Below are positions 8,156-16,083 of a DNA stretch of 35,656 nucleotides, one piece after another; positions within the stretch are counted from its first letter, which is position 1, and each line of letters begins with the position of its first letter. A program made the translations under genes and the position numbers. The DNA lies in assembly GCA_035574315.1 (NCBI GenBank), contig DATLYW010000037.1, positions 107,853 through 143,508 on the forward strand, written 5' to 3'. Source of the DNA: Candidatus Zixiibacteriota bacterium. Lineage in GTDB: Bacteria > Desulfobacterota > Binatia > UBA9968. The notes under the pieces are model-generated. The model had not been told where the DNA came from and searched no databases. It saw only the letters and a list, made by a program, of their open reading frames with translations.

Positions 8156-9256
8156 ATGGAAAAAAGCCGAAGCGTCGAAGAGGTCAAGAACGATATCCGG
8201 AGCCGCATCGGCCACCGCGCTCCGTTCAATTACGCCGGCCGCGAGGAAGCGGAGGAAGCGCTCGCCGAGCTCTCCGATTTCGAGGGCGAGCGCTGGGCGG
8301 CTGCGTGGAGCCGGCTTGGAGAGCGGTGGGAGGAAAAGGCGCGACGGGCCGAGGCGGCCGGCGATCGCACGGCGGCGCGCGATGCGTTCCTCAAAGCCTA
8401 CGGCTACTACGGCATCGCGCGCCATCCGTTTCCGAGCACTCCCGGAAAGCAGCTCGCCTACCGCAAGGCGCGCGAGATGCACGCGGCAGCCGCGCGCTAC
8501 TTCGAGATTCCTCTCGAGCGCGTCGCGATACCCTTCGGCGACCGCGAGATCCCCGGCCACCTTCGCCTGCCTTCCACGACACCCGCCCCGCTGGTGCTGC
8601 ACTGGGGCGGCATCGACAACTGGAAGGAGGAGCGGCACACTTTCGCGGAGCGCTTCGTCAAGGAAGGCTGGGCCTGCCTGGTGATCGACAGCCCCGGGAC
8701 CGGGGAGTGCCCGATGCTCGCCTCTCCCGAAGCGCACCGCGTTCATCTGGCGGTGCTCGATTATGCGGCCACGCGACCCGAGATCGACCCGGACCGGATC
8801 GCCGCGGTCGGCGCGAGCTTCGGCGGGTACTGGGCGACCAAGCTCGCGCACCTCGAGCCGCACCGCCTGCGCGCGGCGGTGAACTGGGGCGGCGGCATCC
8901 ACCGCTTTTTCCAGCCCGAGTGGCAGGAGCGGTCGCGCAACGCCGACTCGTACCTGTTCGACCTGATCGAGGCGCGCGCCAATCTCTTCGGCAAACGGAC
9001 CTTCGAGGAGCTGATCGAGGTGATGCCCGCGCTCTCGCTGCTCGCCCAGGGGCTGCTCGACCGCCCGTGCGCGCCGCTGTTGCTCGTCAACGGCAAAGAG
9101 GACAAGCAGGTTCCGCTCGAGGATTTCTACCTCCTGCTCGAGCACGGCGATCCGAAGGCGATCCGCCTGTTCCCGGGGGGCCACATGGGCAATATCCCGA
9201 CGGTCTTCGAGACGGTCATTCCCTGGCTCCATCGGAAACTGGGAACGCGGCCGTGA
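8156..9256 (+). CDS. Alpha/beta hydrolase (FrsA / 2,6-dihydroxypseudooxynicotine-hydrolase-like)
   Basis: 366 residues. An all-helical N-terminal cap (about 1-120) precedes an alpha/beta-hydrolase domain. The nucleophile is S221 in GASFGG, the acid probably D316 in NGKEDKQVP, and the base H343 in GGHMGN; the oxyanion strand is VLHWGGIDNWKEE. This arrangement is that of the DUF1100/FrsA branch, which includes C-C bond hydrolases acting on ring-derived diketones. The substrate is not evident. It overlaps the next gene by 4 bp and is first of a four-gene plus-strand operon with LigA- and LigB-like genes, suggesting a hydrolytic step after ring cleavage. Confidence 0.85.
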   Translation: MEKSRSVEEVKNDIRSRIGHRAPFNYAGREEAEEALAELSDFEGERWAAAWSRLGERWEEKARRAEAAGDRTAARDAFLKAYGYYGIARHPFPSTPGKQLAYRKAREMHAAAARYFEIPLERVAIPFGDREIPGHLRLPSTTPAPLVLHWGGIDNWKEERHTFAERFVKEGWACLVIDSPGTGECPMLASPEAHRVHLAVLDYAATRPEIDPDRIAAVGASFGGYWATKLAHLEPHRLRAAVNWGGGIHRFFQPEWQERSRNADSYLFDLIEARANLFGKRTFEELIEVMPALSLLAQGLLDRPCAPLLLVNGKEDKQVPLEDFYLLLEHGDPKAIRLFPGGHMGNIPTVFETVIPWLHRKLGTRP

Positions 9257-9507
9257 GCCTGTATCAGCTGCAAAAGCTCATGTATCACGTGAACCGCGAT
9301 CCCCAGGCGCGGGAGCGCTACCGGAGCGATCCGGCGGGTTTCACAAGCCGCTACGAGCTGACTGCCGAGGAGCGCGAGGCGCTGCTCCGGCTCGACGTTC
9401 GCAAGCTCTACACGCTCGGCGTCCACTCGCTCCTGCTCCGCCCTTTCACCCTGCTCCACCGCGTCTCCAACGAGGATTACGCCCGGGCGCTGGCCGGCCT
9501 GGAGTGA
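9253..9507 (+). CDS. LigA-like small subunit of a class III extradiol dioxygenase
   Basis: 84 residues from a GTG that overlaps the hydrolase stop by 4 bp. The sequence SLYQLQKLMYHVNRD, with RYRSDPAGFTSRYELTAEEREALLR further on, resembles the LigA (protocatechuate 4,5-dioxygenase alpha-chain) helical domain. It is followed after 3 nt by the LigB-like gene. In the LigAB family the small chain lids the active site of the beta chain. Too short for a firm substrate call. Confidence 0.8.
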   Translation: MSLYQLQKLMYHVNRDPQARERYRSDPAGFTSRYELTAEEREALLRLDVRKLYTLGVHSLLLRPFTLLHRVSNEDYARALAGLE

Positions 9508-9510
9508 GCG

Positions 9511-10335
9511 ATGCCCGTCGTCTTCGCCTGCGCTGCAAGCCACGCGCCCGGCATGACCGCCTGGACGGAAGCCGCGCCCAGGGAACAGGCCGAGCGCTTT
9601 CTCGGGGCGTACCGCGCGCTCGGGGCGCGCCTCGCCGCGGCGAAGCCCGACGCGATCGTGGCCCTCACGGTCGAGCACTGGGCCAACTTCTTTCTCGACC
9701 ACATGCCCGCTTTTTGCATCGGCCGCGCGCCGCACTACGATGGCCCGGTCGAGGAGTGGCTCCGCATCCCGAAAACCCGTGTCCCCGGCGACGCGCCGCT
9801 GGGCTGCGCCCTGCTCGACGCCTGCTTCGCGGAGGGCTTCGACCCCGCCTTTTCGGACGAGCTGCTCTTCGACCATGCCACCATGCTGCCGCTTCATTTC
9901 CTCAATCCGGAGATGGCTCTTCCCGTCGTTCCCGTGATCGTCAACACGCTCACCGTGCCGATGCCCTCGCCGCGGCGCTGTTTTGCGCTCGGACGGACGC
10001 TGGGGCGGGTTCTCGAGTCGCTGGAGCGGCGCGTGGCCGTTGTCGCCACCGGCGGCCTTTCTCACTGGCCGGGTGAAGCCAGGCACGGAAAGATCAACAC
10101 CGATTTCGACCGGGAGTTCCTGGAGATTCTCGCCGGCCCCGACCGGGCACGGCTGGCCGACTACAGCCACGAGCGCATCGCGTCCGAAGCGGGCTCCGGC
10201 GGCCACGAGATCCGGACCTGGATCGCCCTTGCCGGCGCCGTCCTCACGTGGAAAGCGGAGGCCGTCACGTACGAGCCCGTCGCCGCCTGGGCGACCGGTT
10301 GCGCTCTAATGGCCTTCGAGCCGCCGGCGCCGTGA
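9511..10335 (+). CDS. LigB-like class III extradiol ring-cleavage dioxygenase catalytic subunit
   Basis: 274 residues. Putative Fe(II) ligands are H11 (SHAPG), H55 (TVEHWANFF) and E232 (GGHEIRTW); the catalytic base would be H184 in ATGGLSHWPG. These match the LigB fold and spacing. It presumably opens a catechol-like or hydroxylated ring in the cytoplasm using O2. Partners are the preceding LigA-like chain and, downstream, an LLM-class oxidoreductase. The true substrate cannot be read from sequence; members of this group also include DODA-like and gallate-type enzymes. Confidence 0.88.
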   Translation: MPVVFACAASHAPGMTAWTEAAPREQAERFLGAYRALGARLAAAKPDAIVALTVEHWANFFLDHMPAFCIGRAPHYDGPVEEWLRIPKTRVPGDAPLGCALLDACFAEGFDPAFSDELLFDHATMLPLHFLNPEMALPVVPVIVNTLTVPMPSPRRCFALGRTLGRVLESLERRVAVVATGGLSHWPGEARHGKINTDFDREFLEILAGPDRARLADYSHERIASEAGSGGHEIRTWIALAGAVLTWKAEAVTYEPVAAWATGCALMAFEPPAP

Positions 10336-10395
10336 TCGGCGGTGTCCCTTTGCCCTGTCTTGCCCGATCTTTCGGCGACGAAAGCGAGGAAAAAA

Positions 10396-11382
10396 TTGAA
10401 GATCAGCCTTCACAGCGTTCACGGTGGCGTGAGAAATATCGAGGAGATCCACCGGCGCGCCGCACGCGCCGAGGCGCTCGGCTACGACGGGATTTTCCTC
10501 GGTGAAAGTCACCTGAGCTCCATCGACTCGTTTCAGACGCTCGCGACCTGCGCGATGCTCACGCGGCGGGTGCTCCTCGGGATCGCGGTGACCAACATGG
10601 TTTTTCGCCACCCTACGGTTCTCGCGGGCGCGGCCGCCTCTCTGAACGAGATCTCGAAGGGCCGCGCGCTGCTCGGCCTGGGCACGGGCGACGGACCGGT
10701 CTATTCGCAGGGCCGCAAGGCCACGCCGCTCGCCGAGTTCGAGCGCGGGGTTGCCATGATCCGCGACCTGCTGCAGGGAAAAGGAGCGGATTTCCCCACC
10801 GGCAGGCTCCGCATCGCCTTCAACCTCCGGCCGGTTCCCGTCTACGTCTCGGCCGAGGGGCCGAAAGGGCTGCGGCTCGCCGGCCGCGCGGCCGACGGCG
10901 TCATCCTCGGCACCGGCTTCGACCTCAAGGTGCTGGACTGGGCGCGCGCCCGCATTCGCGAGGGAGCCGAGGAAGCGGGGCGCGATCCGCGGGAGATCGG
11001 ACTGATTGCGGCGGGCATGCTCTGCGTGCGCGCGGACGGCCCCGAGGCACGCCGCATCGTCCGCAACCGCATCGCCAACCGCGCGCACCACAACTTCCGC
11101 TTCACCTTGGAGACGGTTCCCGCGGAGGAGCTGGAGGGCGTGCGGCGATTTATGGCCGGCTTCGACGCGATGAAGCCGATGGAGGAACGCGTCGACCCCG
11201 ACCTCGTGAACGATTACCTGGTGCGGCGGTTCTCGATCGCGGGGACGCCGGCGGAGTGCATCGAGCGCATCGAGGAGCTGAAGGCGGCCGGCGTCGAGCA
11301 CCTCATGCTGACGCCGGCACGCAGGGTTTACGACGAGACGGTGGAGGAGTTCGCGGCGCGCGTGCTCCCGCGCTTCCGTTGA
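10396..11382 (+). CDS. LLM-class flavin/F420-dependent oxidoreductase (luciferase-like)
   Basis: 328 residues. The TIM-barrel pattern of the luciferase-like family is clear: KISLHSVHGG at the N-terminus, AEALGYDGIFLGESH, LLGIAVTNMVFRHPTVLAGAAASL and GRALLGLGTGDG, with VSAEGPKGLRLAGRAADGVI in the middle. I chose the TTG at 10396 because GCGAGGA lies 5 nt upstream and the protein then starts MKISLHS, as in relatives; an in-frame GTG at 10342 would add 18 unconserved residues. Such enzymes oxidise or reduce small substrates with FMN or F420. Last gene of the hydrolase-LigAB operon, converging with the VOC gene (9 bp gap). Confidence 0.87.
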   Translation: MKISLHSVHGGVRNIEEIHRRAARAEALGYDGIFLGESHLSSIDSFQTLATCAMLTRRVLLGIAVTNMVFRHPTVLAGAAASLNEISKGRALLGLGTGDGPVYSQGRKATPLAEFERGVAMIRDLLQGKGADFPTGRLRIAFNLRPVPVYVSAEGPKGLRLAGRAADGVILGTGFDLKVLDWARARIREGAEEAGRDPREIGLIAAGMLCVRADGPEARRIVRNRIANRAHHNFRFTLETVPAEELEGVRRFMAGFDAMKPMEERVDPDLVNDYLVRRFSIAGTPAECIERIEELKAAGVEHLMLTPARRVYDETVEEFAARVLPRFR

Positions 11383-11391
11383 CAGGGCTCC

Positions 11392-12228
11392 CTACGAGGT
11401 CACTTCCCACCAGTTGCGGTTGATATCGCTGAAGATGAAGTAGGCCCTGCCGTTTTCCGCCTGGAGATCCCAGAGGTCCGTGATACCGATCTGCTTGCCG
11501 TTGGTCGAGAACTCCCTGTGGGCGTCTTCGACCTCCTCGGGCGTAGCAACCTTCAGTGTGAAGCGATTCGCCGGCGAGAGGTAGTCCCGGTGCGTCGTCG
11601 GGAGAACGACGATGTACCACGGAGTGTCGGGATGCCGGACGTAGGTCGAGGTCCGGCCGCCGCCGATGATCTTCAGGCCGAGCACCTGCTCGAGAAAACG
11701 GTCGCTGGTTTCCTTGTTGTCGCAATTGAGCGTACCGTGGGTCATCGCTTGCGGCACGTAGCCGCGACCGGGGAAGCGGCTTTCCGGAAGCGGCTCCTTC
11801 CAGTGCGGTGCGGCAATGGTCCGTCCGTGCTTCACCGCCGCCGGATTGTAGTACTCGATCTCCAGATCGTTTCCCCCGGGCTCCTTGAAATAGATCGAGT
11901 AGGCGAAATGGGCCTCGTGCGGCCTCGTCACGCTCCTGATCTTGTACTCGGCCTTGTGGTCGGAGAGGTACCGGTACGCAGCCTCGATCTCCTCGTGGCT
12001 GGCGACCCGGAAGCCGTAATGGTTGCTGTGCGGCTTGTTGGGGGCGTTCGGCCCGCCTTCGTGAACGATCAGCCGCCACTCGGTGTTTGGATGCTTGAGG
12101 ACCGCCTCGCCATCCTTGCGCTCGACTACCTCCATCGCGAGCAGATCGGTAAAGATCGGCAACGTTTCATCGAGCGAGCGGCATTCGTAGTGACCGTTGA
12201 TCAATCCCACCGGCTTCAGCATCAGCAA
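11392..12228 (-). CDS. Two-domain VOC-superfamily protein (type I extradiol-dioxygenase-like)
   Basis: 278 residues with two tandem glyoxalase/bleomycin-resistance (VOC) domains (about 5-130 and 158-276), the architecture of BphC-type dioxygenases. Domain 1 shows H13 (INGHYECRS), H70 (SNHYGFRV) and E123/E125 (GGNDLEIEYY). Domain 2 shows H164 (MTHGTLNC) and E275 (NWWEVTS), but N221 stands where a metal His is expected (PANRFTLKV). The metal centre may therefore be in the N-terminal domain, the reverse of BphC. AAGGAGAG lies upstream of the ATG. Convergent with the LigAB operon; an aromatic-pathway role is inferred. Confidence 0.82.
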   Translation of the reverse strand: MLMLKPVGLINGHYECRSLDETLPIFTDLLAMEVVERKDGEAVLKHPNTEWRLIVHEGGPNAPNKPHSNHYGFRVASHEEIEAAYRYLSDHKAEYKIRSVTRPHEAHFAYSIYFKEPGGNDLEIEYYNPAAVKHGRTIAAPHWKEPLPESRFPGRGYVPQAMTHGTLNCDNKETSDRFLEQVLGLKIIGGGRTSTYVRHPDTPWYIVVLPTTHRDYLSPANRFTLKVATPEEVEDAHREFSTNGKQIGITDLWDLQAENGRAYFIFSDINRNWWEVTS

Positions 12229-12236
12229 CTCTCCTT

Positions 12237-12258
12237 CTTACGGTGGATCGTCCGTAAG
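12237..12258. promoter_or_regulatory. Inverted repeat in the VOC leader, candidate operator
   Basis: CTTACGG and CCGTAAG form perfect 7-bp arms around an 8-bp spacer. The dyad lies directly downstream of the predicted VOC start site (about +5 to +26) and ends just before the ribosome site, a typical repressor position. It could alternatively act as an mRNA hairpin. Confidence 0.45.
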
Positions 12259-12269
12259 TTACCCCTGCA

Positions 12270-12298
12270 TTGTTAAGAAAAATCCGGCAAGTTGTCAA
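12270..12298 (-). promoter_or_regulatory. Putative promoter of the VOC gene
   Basis: On the minus strand TTGACA (12298-12293) is followed after 17 bp by TAACAA (12275-12270). The predicted start is near 12263, about 35 nt before the ATG at 12228. Confidence 0.45.
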
Positions 12299-12330
12299 TT
12301 GCTCCGTTGGTTCGTGGCCCGGTGGGAACG

Positions 12331-12440
12331 AGACCGGGGACCGAAGACCGGGGACCGGGAAGAGCAAAAACAGGAAGGTCAGGTTTCGTGCTTCTCTACC
12401 TTGAACCCTTGAACCTTTGAACCCTTTGAACCCTTGACCC
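12331..12440 (+). repeat. Modular repeat copy A1 (GACCGRR heptamers plus TTGAACYY octamers)
   Basis: GACCGGG/GACCGAA heptamers (12332-12358) lead into AAGAGCAAAAACAGG, then a GGTTTCGTG...TCTACC segment, then four TTGAAC units and a degenerate fifth (12401-12439). It is the right half of the element seen complete in copies B and D; the left arm of the long hairpin is missing. It lies in the divergent gap between the VOC and sorbosone-dehydrogenase genes. Confidence 0.85.
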
Positions 12441-12458
12441 ACCGCGAAACGCCATAGC

Positions 12459-12560
12459 TTGACGACCGCCGACGACGCCAGTGCGGCGTTCGAGGTTCGC
12501 AGTTTCCGGTTTTCGTCCGTGCCGGTCTTCCGTCCCCGGTCGCCGGTCATCCTGCTTGAA
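12459..12560 (+). repeat. Modular repeat copy A2 (left half of the element)
   Basis: Starts with the module CGACCGCCGACGACGCCA, continues with TGCGGCGTTCGAGGTTCGCAG and then TTTCCGGTTTTCGTCCGTGC, and ends in GGTCTTC/GGTCCCC-type heptamers. These are the modules that precede the hairpin in copy B, here placed after the A1 right half, as if two broken copies lie side by side or the element was permuted. Confidence 0.8.
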
Positions 12561-12612
12561 AACCACCGCCGATCGCGCTAACGCTCTCCCCGACGCGCCC
12601 AGAGGAGGGGTT

Positions 12613-13857
12613 ATGATCCGACGTTTATTGCCGTTCGGTGCTTTCGGCATGGCCGGCGTCGTCGCCGGTCTCGGCCTTCTTTTCGCGCCCCCCGCCATCC
12701 CGCAGCAGCCGGCCGCGCAACCGTCCGCCGTTCCCGGCCGGCCCGACATCCCCAATGCCGAGGTTGCCAAAAAGCTCCGCGGCATTCCCCCGCCTCCGTT
12801 TCCCACTCCTCATGACAAGCTGCCGCTCTCGCGCCTGCGCGTGCCTCGGGGATTCAAGGTGGAGATTTACGCCTCCGGCATCCCGAATGCGCGCTCGCTC
12901 CGGCTCGGCGACAAGGGGACGGTGTTCGTCAGCAACCGCCAGCTCGACAAGGTCTACGCGGTGGTCGACCGCGGCGGCAAGCGCGAGGTCAAGGTGATCG
13001 CCTCCGGGCTGGACCGGCCGAACGGGCTGGCGTTTCACGGCGGCGCCCTCTACATCGCCGAAGGGACGCGGATCTCGAAGCTCGAGCGCATCGAAGACAA
13101 TCTCGACAATCCGCCGAAGCCCGTGGTCATCTATGACGATCTTCCCAACCACCAGTCGCACGGGTGGAAATTCATCGGCATCGGCCCGGACGAGCGCCTG
13201 TACATGAACGTCGGAGCGCCGTGCAACATATGCATCCCGCCCGACGCCAACGCGCAGATCCGGCGCATCCGCCTCGACGGAAGCGGCGCGGAGGTCGTGG
13301 CGCGCGGCGTGCGCAACTCCGTCGGCTTCGACTGGCACCCGGTGACGAGGGAGCTCTATTTCACCGACAACGGGCGGGACTGGCTGTCGGAGGACCTGCC
13401 CGAGGACGAGCTCAACCGTGTCACCTCTCCCGGCCAGCACTTCGGTTTTCCCTATTGCCACCAGGGGACCTTCACGGACCGCGAGTTCGGATGGGGCCGC
13501 TCGTGCGACGAGTTCGTAAAGCCGGTCGCCTTGCTCGGGCCGCACAGCGCGGCGCTCGGCATGCGTTTCTACACCGGGCGGATGTTTCCCCCCTCCTATC
13601 GCAACGCCATCTTCATTGCCCGCCACGGCTCGTGGAACCGGACGCGCAAGATCGGCGGCGATGTCGTTGTGGCAAGGCTGGACAGGAACGGCAACGTCAG
13701 GTCCATCGAGCCGTTTCTCACCGGCTTTTTGCAGGACAACGAGTACGCCGGCCGCCCGGTCGACGTCGAGATCCTGAAGGACGGCTCCCTCCTGGTGTCC
13801 GACGACTACGGCGGGGCGATCTATCGGGTTACCTACGGAACATCCCCTGCGCGGTGA
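12613..13857 (+). CDS. Exported sorbosone-dehydrogenase-like beta-propeller (PQQ-type sugar dehydrogenase family)
   Basis: 414 residues with an N-terminal signal segment (about 1-30, FGAFGMAGVVAGLGLLFAPP). LRVPRGFKVEIYASGIPNAR, GLDRPNGLAFHGGALYIAEG, GVRNSVGFDWHP and ARHGSWNRT are the repeated-blade motifs of L-sorbosone / soluble glucose dehydrogenase propellers. They act in the periplasm and pass electrons to a cytochrome, which fits the diheme cytochrome gene that overlaps the stop by 4 bp. The actual substrate is unknown. AGGAGGGG lies 4 nt before the ATG at 12613; longer frames upstream run through repeat DNA. Confidence 0.87.
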   Translation: MIRRLLPFGAFGMAGVVAGLGLLFAPPAIPQQPAAQPSAVPGRPDIPNAEVAKKLRGIPPPPFPTPHDKLPLSRLRVPRGFKVEIYASGIPNARSLRLGDKGTVFVSNRQLDKVYAVVDRGGKREVKVIASGLDRPNGLAFHGGALYIAEGTRISKLERIEDNLDNPPKPVVIYDDLPNHQSHGWKFIGIGPDERLYMNVGAPCNICIPPDANAQIRRIRLDGSGAEVVARGVRNSVGFDWHPVTRELYFTDNGRDWLSEDLPEDELNRVTSPGQHFGFPYCHQGTFTDREFGWGRSCDEFVKPVALLGPHSAALGMRFYTGRMFPPSYRNAIFIARHGSWNRTRKIGGDVVVARLDRNGNVRSIEPFLTGFLQDNEYAGRPVDVEILKDGSLLVSDDYGGAIYRVTYGTSPAR

Positions 13858-14492
13858 GCGCGTCCTCGCCTCCCCGGCCTTTCGCGGCTACGTTTTTACG
13901 GCTGACGGGCGGCGTTCTCGCTGCCGCCGCGCTCGCGGCGGCCGGTGCGCTGTCCGCCTTCACCGGCTCGTTCGAGGAACGCCTGGCGGCCTGCGGCGCG
14001 TGCCACGGCGAGACCGGCCACTCTTCTCAGCCCGAAGTCCCCTCGCTCGGCGGCCAGCCCGCCTTCTATCTCACGTTGCAGCTCTACATGTTCCGCGAGC
14101 GCCTGCGGATCTCGGAGCCGATGAACGCGCTCGTTGCCGGTCTCGACGACGACACGCTGCACCGCATGGCGGAGCGGATCGCGGAGCTGCCCCCGCCCCG
14201 GCCGCCGGCGGAGCCTGCCGAGCCCGCTCGCGCCGGCCGCGCTCTCGTGCTCATCCGGGAGCACCGTTGCGGCTTTTGCCACAACGAAGACTTTTCCGGA
14301 GAGAAAAACGCGCCCCGGCTGGCGGCGCAGCGCGAGGACTACCTGGCCAAGGCCCTGCGCGAGTACAGGGACAACATCCGGCGCGCTTACGATTCCTCCA
14401 TGGCCGACGCCGCGCAGCCGCTGACGGATGCCGACATCCGCGATCTCGCCCATTTCCTGGCGCGGTTTCGCCAGACCGAGGCCAGGCCTTGA
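13854..14492 (+). CDS. Diheme c-type cytochrome (cytochrome c4-like)
   Basis: 212 residues from a GTG overlapping the previous stop by 4 bp. A signal/anchor helix (about 18-36) is followed by two haem-c motifs, CGACH (47-51) and CGFCH (139-143); M90 and a Met near 185 (DSSMADA) are candidate sixth ligands. The two-domain layout with GGQPAFYLTLQLYMFRERLR is that of cytochrome c4 proteins. As the direct partner gene of the propeller dehydrogenase it probably accepts its electrons in the periplasm. Confidence 0.88.
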   Translation: MSASSPPRPFAATFLRLTGGVLAAAALAAAGALSAFTGSFEERLAACGACHGETGHSSQPEVPSLGGQPAFYLTLQLYMFRERLRISEPMNALVAGLDDDTLHRMAERIAELPPPRPPAEPAEPARAGRALVLIREHRCGFCHNEDFSGEKNAPRLAAQREDYLAKALREYRDNIRRAYDSSMADAAQPLTDADIRDLAHFLARFRQTEARP

Positions 14493-14559
14493 GATCGCCG
14501 GCGCCAGCCCAAGGCGAAGTGTCCAGAGTTATCCCCGCCGCCGGACGGAGAACGGCTTC

Positions 14560-14815
14560 AACGACCGCCGACGACGCCACTGCGGCGTTCGAGGTTCGCA
14601 GACGGGGAATTATCCCTCCAGGTTTGAAGTTTCCGGTTTTTCGTCCGTGCCGGTCTTCCGTCCCCGGTCTCCGGTCGTCTCCCTTGCGGAACAAGATCGG
14701 AGACCGGGGACCGCGAAGAGCAAAACCAGAGAGGCAGGTTTCGTGCTTCTCTGCCTTGAACTTTTGAACCCTTGAACTCTTGAACTTTTGAACTTTGCGT
14801 TCGAACCGCACCGCT
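14560..14815 (+). repeat. Modular repeat copy B (complete)
   Basis: All modules are in order: CGACCGCCGACGACGCC with GCGGCGTTCGAGGTTCGCAG; GGGAATTATCC; TTTCCGGTTTTTCGTCC; a long hairpin (arms 14660-14676 and 14695-14711, 17 bp with one G-U, 18-nt loop); AAGAGCAAAACCAG; a GGTTTCGTG segment; five TTGAACYY octamers (14756-14796); and a CGAACCGCACCGC end. It fills the convergent gap between the cytochrome and solute-binding-protein genes and reaches the TAG stop of the latter. Confidence 0.88.
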
Positions 14816-15857
14816 ACCGCAACTGAAAGATCTCCTTCCAGAGCTTCTCGTAGCGCGGGAATTCCTTGATGTCGTCGACGGTCAGCATGTAGGCGGTGGC
14901 GGGCCGCACTTTCTCCTGCGGCTCGACTTTCGGGTGAGCCGGCGTCTCGCCGGCCTCCGCCCAGACTTTCTGTCCCTCCTCGCTCAGCGCCCAGCGCGCC
15001 CAGAGCATCGCCGCGTTCGGGTGCGGCGCCCCTTTCAAGATCGACACCGCGCCCCCGACTTCGCCCACTCCTTCGCCGAGCAACAGCTGGATCGGCGCGC
15101 CTTTTTTCACACGCGGCGGGAAGTGGTGCGCGTAGCAGGTAAAGCAAACCGGCCGCTGCCCGGCGACGAGAAACTCGGCGAGCTGCGAGTGGCCGCGGTG
15201 GAACTCGACCCGGTTGGCGGCGATCTTGCGCAGCAGTTCCAGCGCCTTCTCGTCGCTGCCGTACTTGCGCTTTGCCAGCCCCGCGAGAAGCTGATGGTCA
15301 CGCGGCTCGGCCATCAGCGAGTTCTGCCAGCGCGGATTCGCGAGGTCCTCGAAGCCCTTCGGCTCGTCTCCCTTCTTGACGAGATTCGTGTTCCAGCCGA
15401 TGACGTAATACTGCGTGTCGGTGGCCACCCAGAACTCGCTCTTCATCTGCGGCGGATAGGCGGCGGCCTCGGGGACGGAAAGCGGCGCGAGCAGCTTCTG
15501 CTCGGTGATCTGCGCCATGTAGGGAAGAGCCCCGCCGAACACGTCGCCGAGCACGCGGCCGCCGCGCGCCTCCGCGACGATGCGCGCGAGGAGCTTGTCC
15601 GCCGTGGCGTCGATGTGGTCCAGCGTCACCGCCGGAAAGCGCTTCTTGAACGCCGGGAAGATGACTTCCATCGACCGCGCCGAGAGCGCCGCGTAGATCG
15701 TGAGCTTTCCGCCTTCCCTTTTGACCTTTTCGTAGAGCTGATCGAGCGACTCGCCTCCGGCGGAGGCGGCGCGCGCCGGGAAGGGAGCGAAAGAGACGGC
15801 GGCGAGCCAGGCGGCCAATCCGATTGCCAGGCGATCCAGCGACGATCTGGGACGCAT
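14814..15857 (-). CDS. Extracellular solute-binding protein (family 1, iron-binding FbpA-like)
   Basis: 347 residues with a cleavable signal (about 8-32, ending FPARAASA). GGKLTIYAALSARSMEVIFPAFKKRFP (spread over about 50-76) is the family-1 start, and YYVIGWNTNLVKKGDEPKGFEDLANPRWQ further on is typical of ABC-type Fe(III)/polyamine binding proteins. The ATG at 15857 follows GGAGG by 6 nt; the longer frame from 15920 adds residues before the signal peptide. No permease or ATPase is nearby, so the transported ligand and transporter are unknown. Repeat copy B abuts the stop codon. Confidence 0.85.
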   Translation of the reverse strand: MRPRSSLDRLAIGLAAWLAAVSFAPFPARAASAGGESLDQLYEKVKREGGKLTIYAALSARSMEVIFPAFKKRFPAVTLDHIDATADKLLARIVAEARGGRVLGDVFGGALPYMAQITEQKLLAPLSVPEAAAYPPQMKSEFWVATDTQYYVIGWNTNLVKKGDEPKGFEDLANPRWQNSLMAEPRDHQLLAGLAKRKYGSDEKALELLRKIAANRVEFHRGHSQLAEFLVAGQRPVCFTCYAHHFPPRVKKGAPIQLLLGEGVGEVGGAVSILKGAPHPNAAMLWARWALSEEGQKVWAEAGETPAHPKVEPQEKVRPATAYMLTVDDIKEFPRYEKLWKEIFQLR

Positions 15858-15990
15858 CACGGACCTCCTCTCTCTGCAGGCCAACGCCTTCTTTACAACC
15901 GGCGTCTCTAGTACAACCACACCGGCCCGTCAAGAAAAATCTCTCCGGTCCCGGGTTCGCCGCGAAGCGGCAGGGTTTACGGTTTCCCGC

Positions 15991-16080
15991 ATTGAACTTT
16001 CGAACCCTTTGAACTTTTGAACCTTTGAACTTTTGAACCTTTGAACCCTTTGAACCGTACCGCCTTGCGGTGCAGGCGGT
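15991..16080 (+). repeat. Modular repeat copy C (octamer tract plus terminal hairpin only)
   Basis: Eight TTGAAC/TCGAAC units, the longest tract in the window, run from 15992 to about 16056 with 2-3 pyrimidines between units. They are followed by the terminal module ACCGCCTTGCGGTGC, which folds as a short hairpin. The hairpin end stops 3 nt from the stop codon of the MetE-like gene (16084). Confidence 0.85.
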
Positions 16081-16083
16081 CTC

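Noticed and set aside
12401..16056. TTGAACYY tracts as a CRISPR array
   Set aside because: Units are 8-9 bp without unique spacers, and no cas gene is present.
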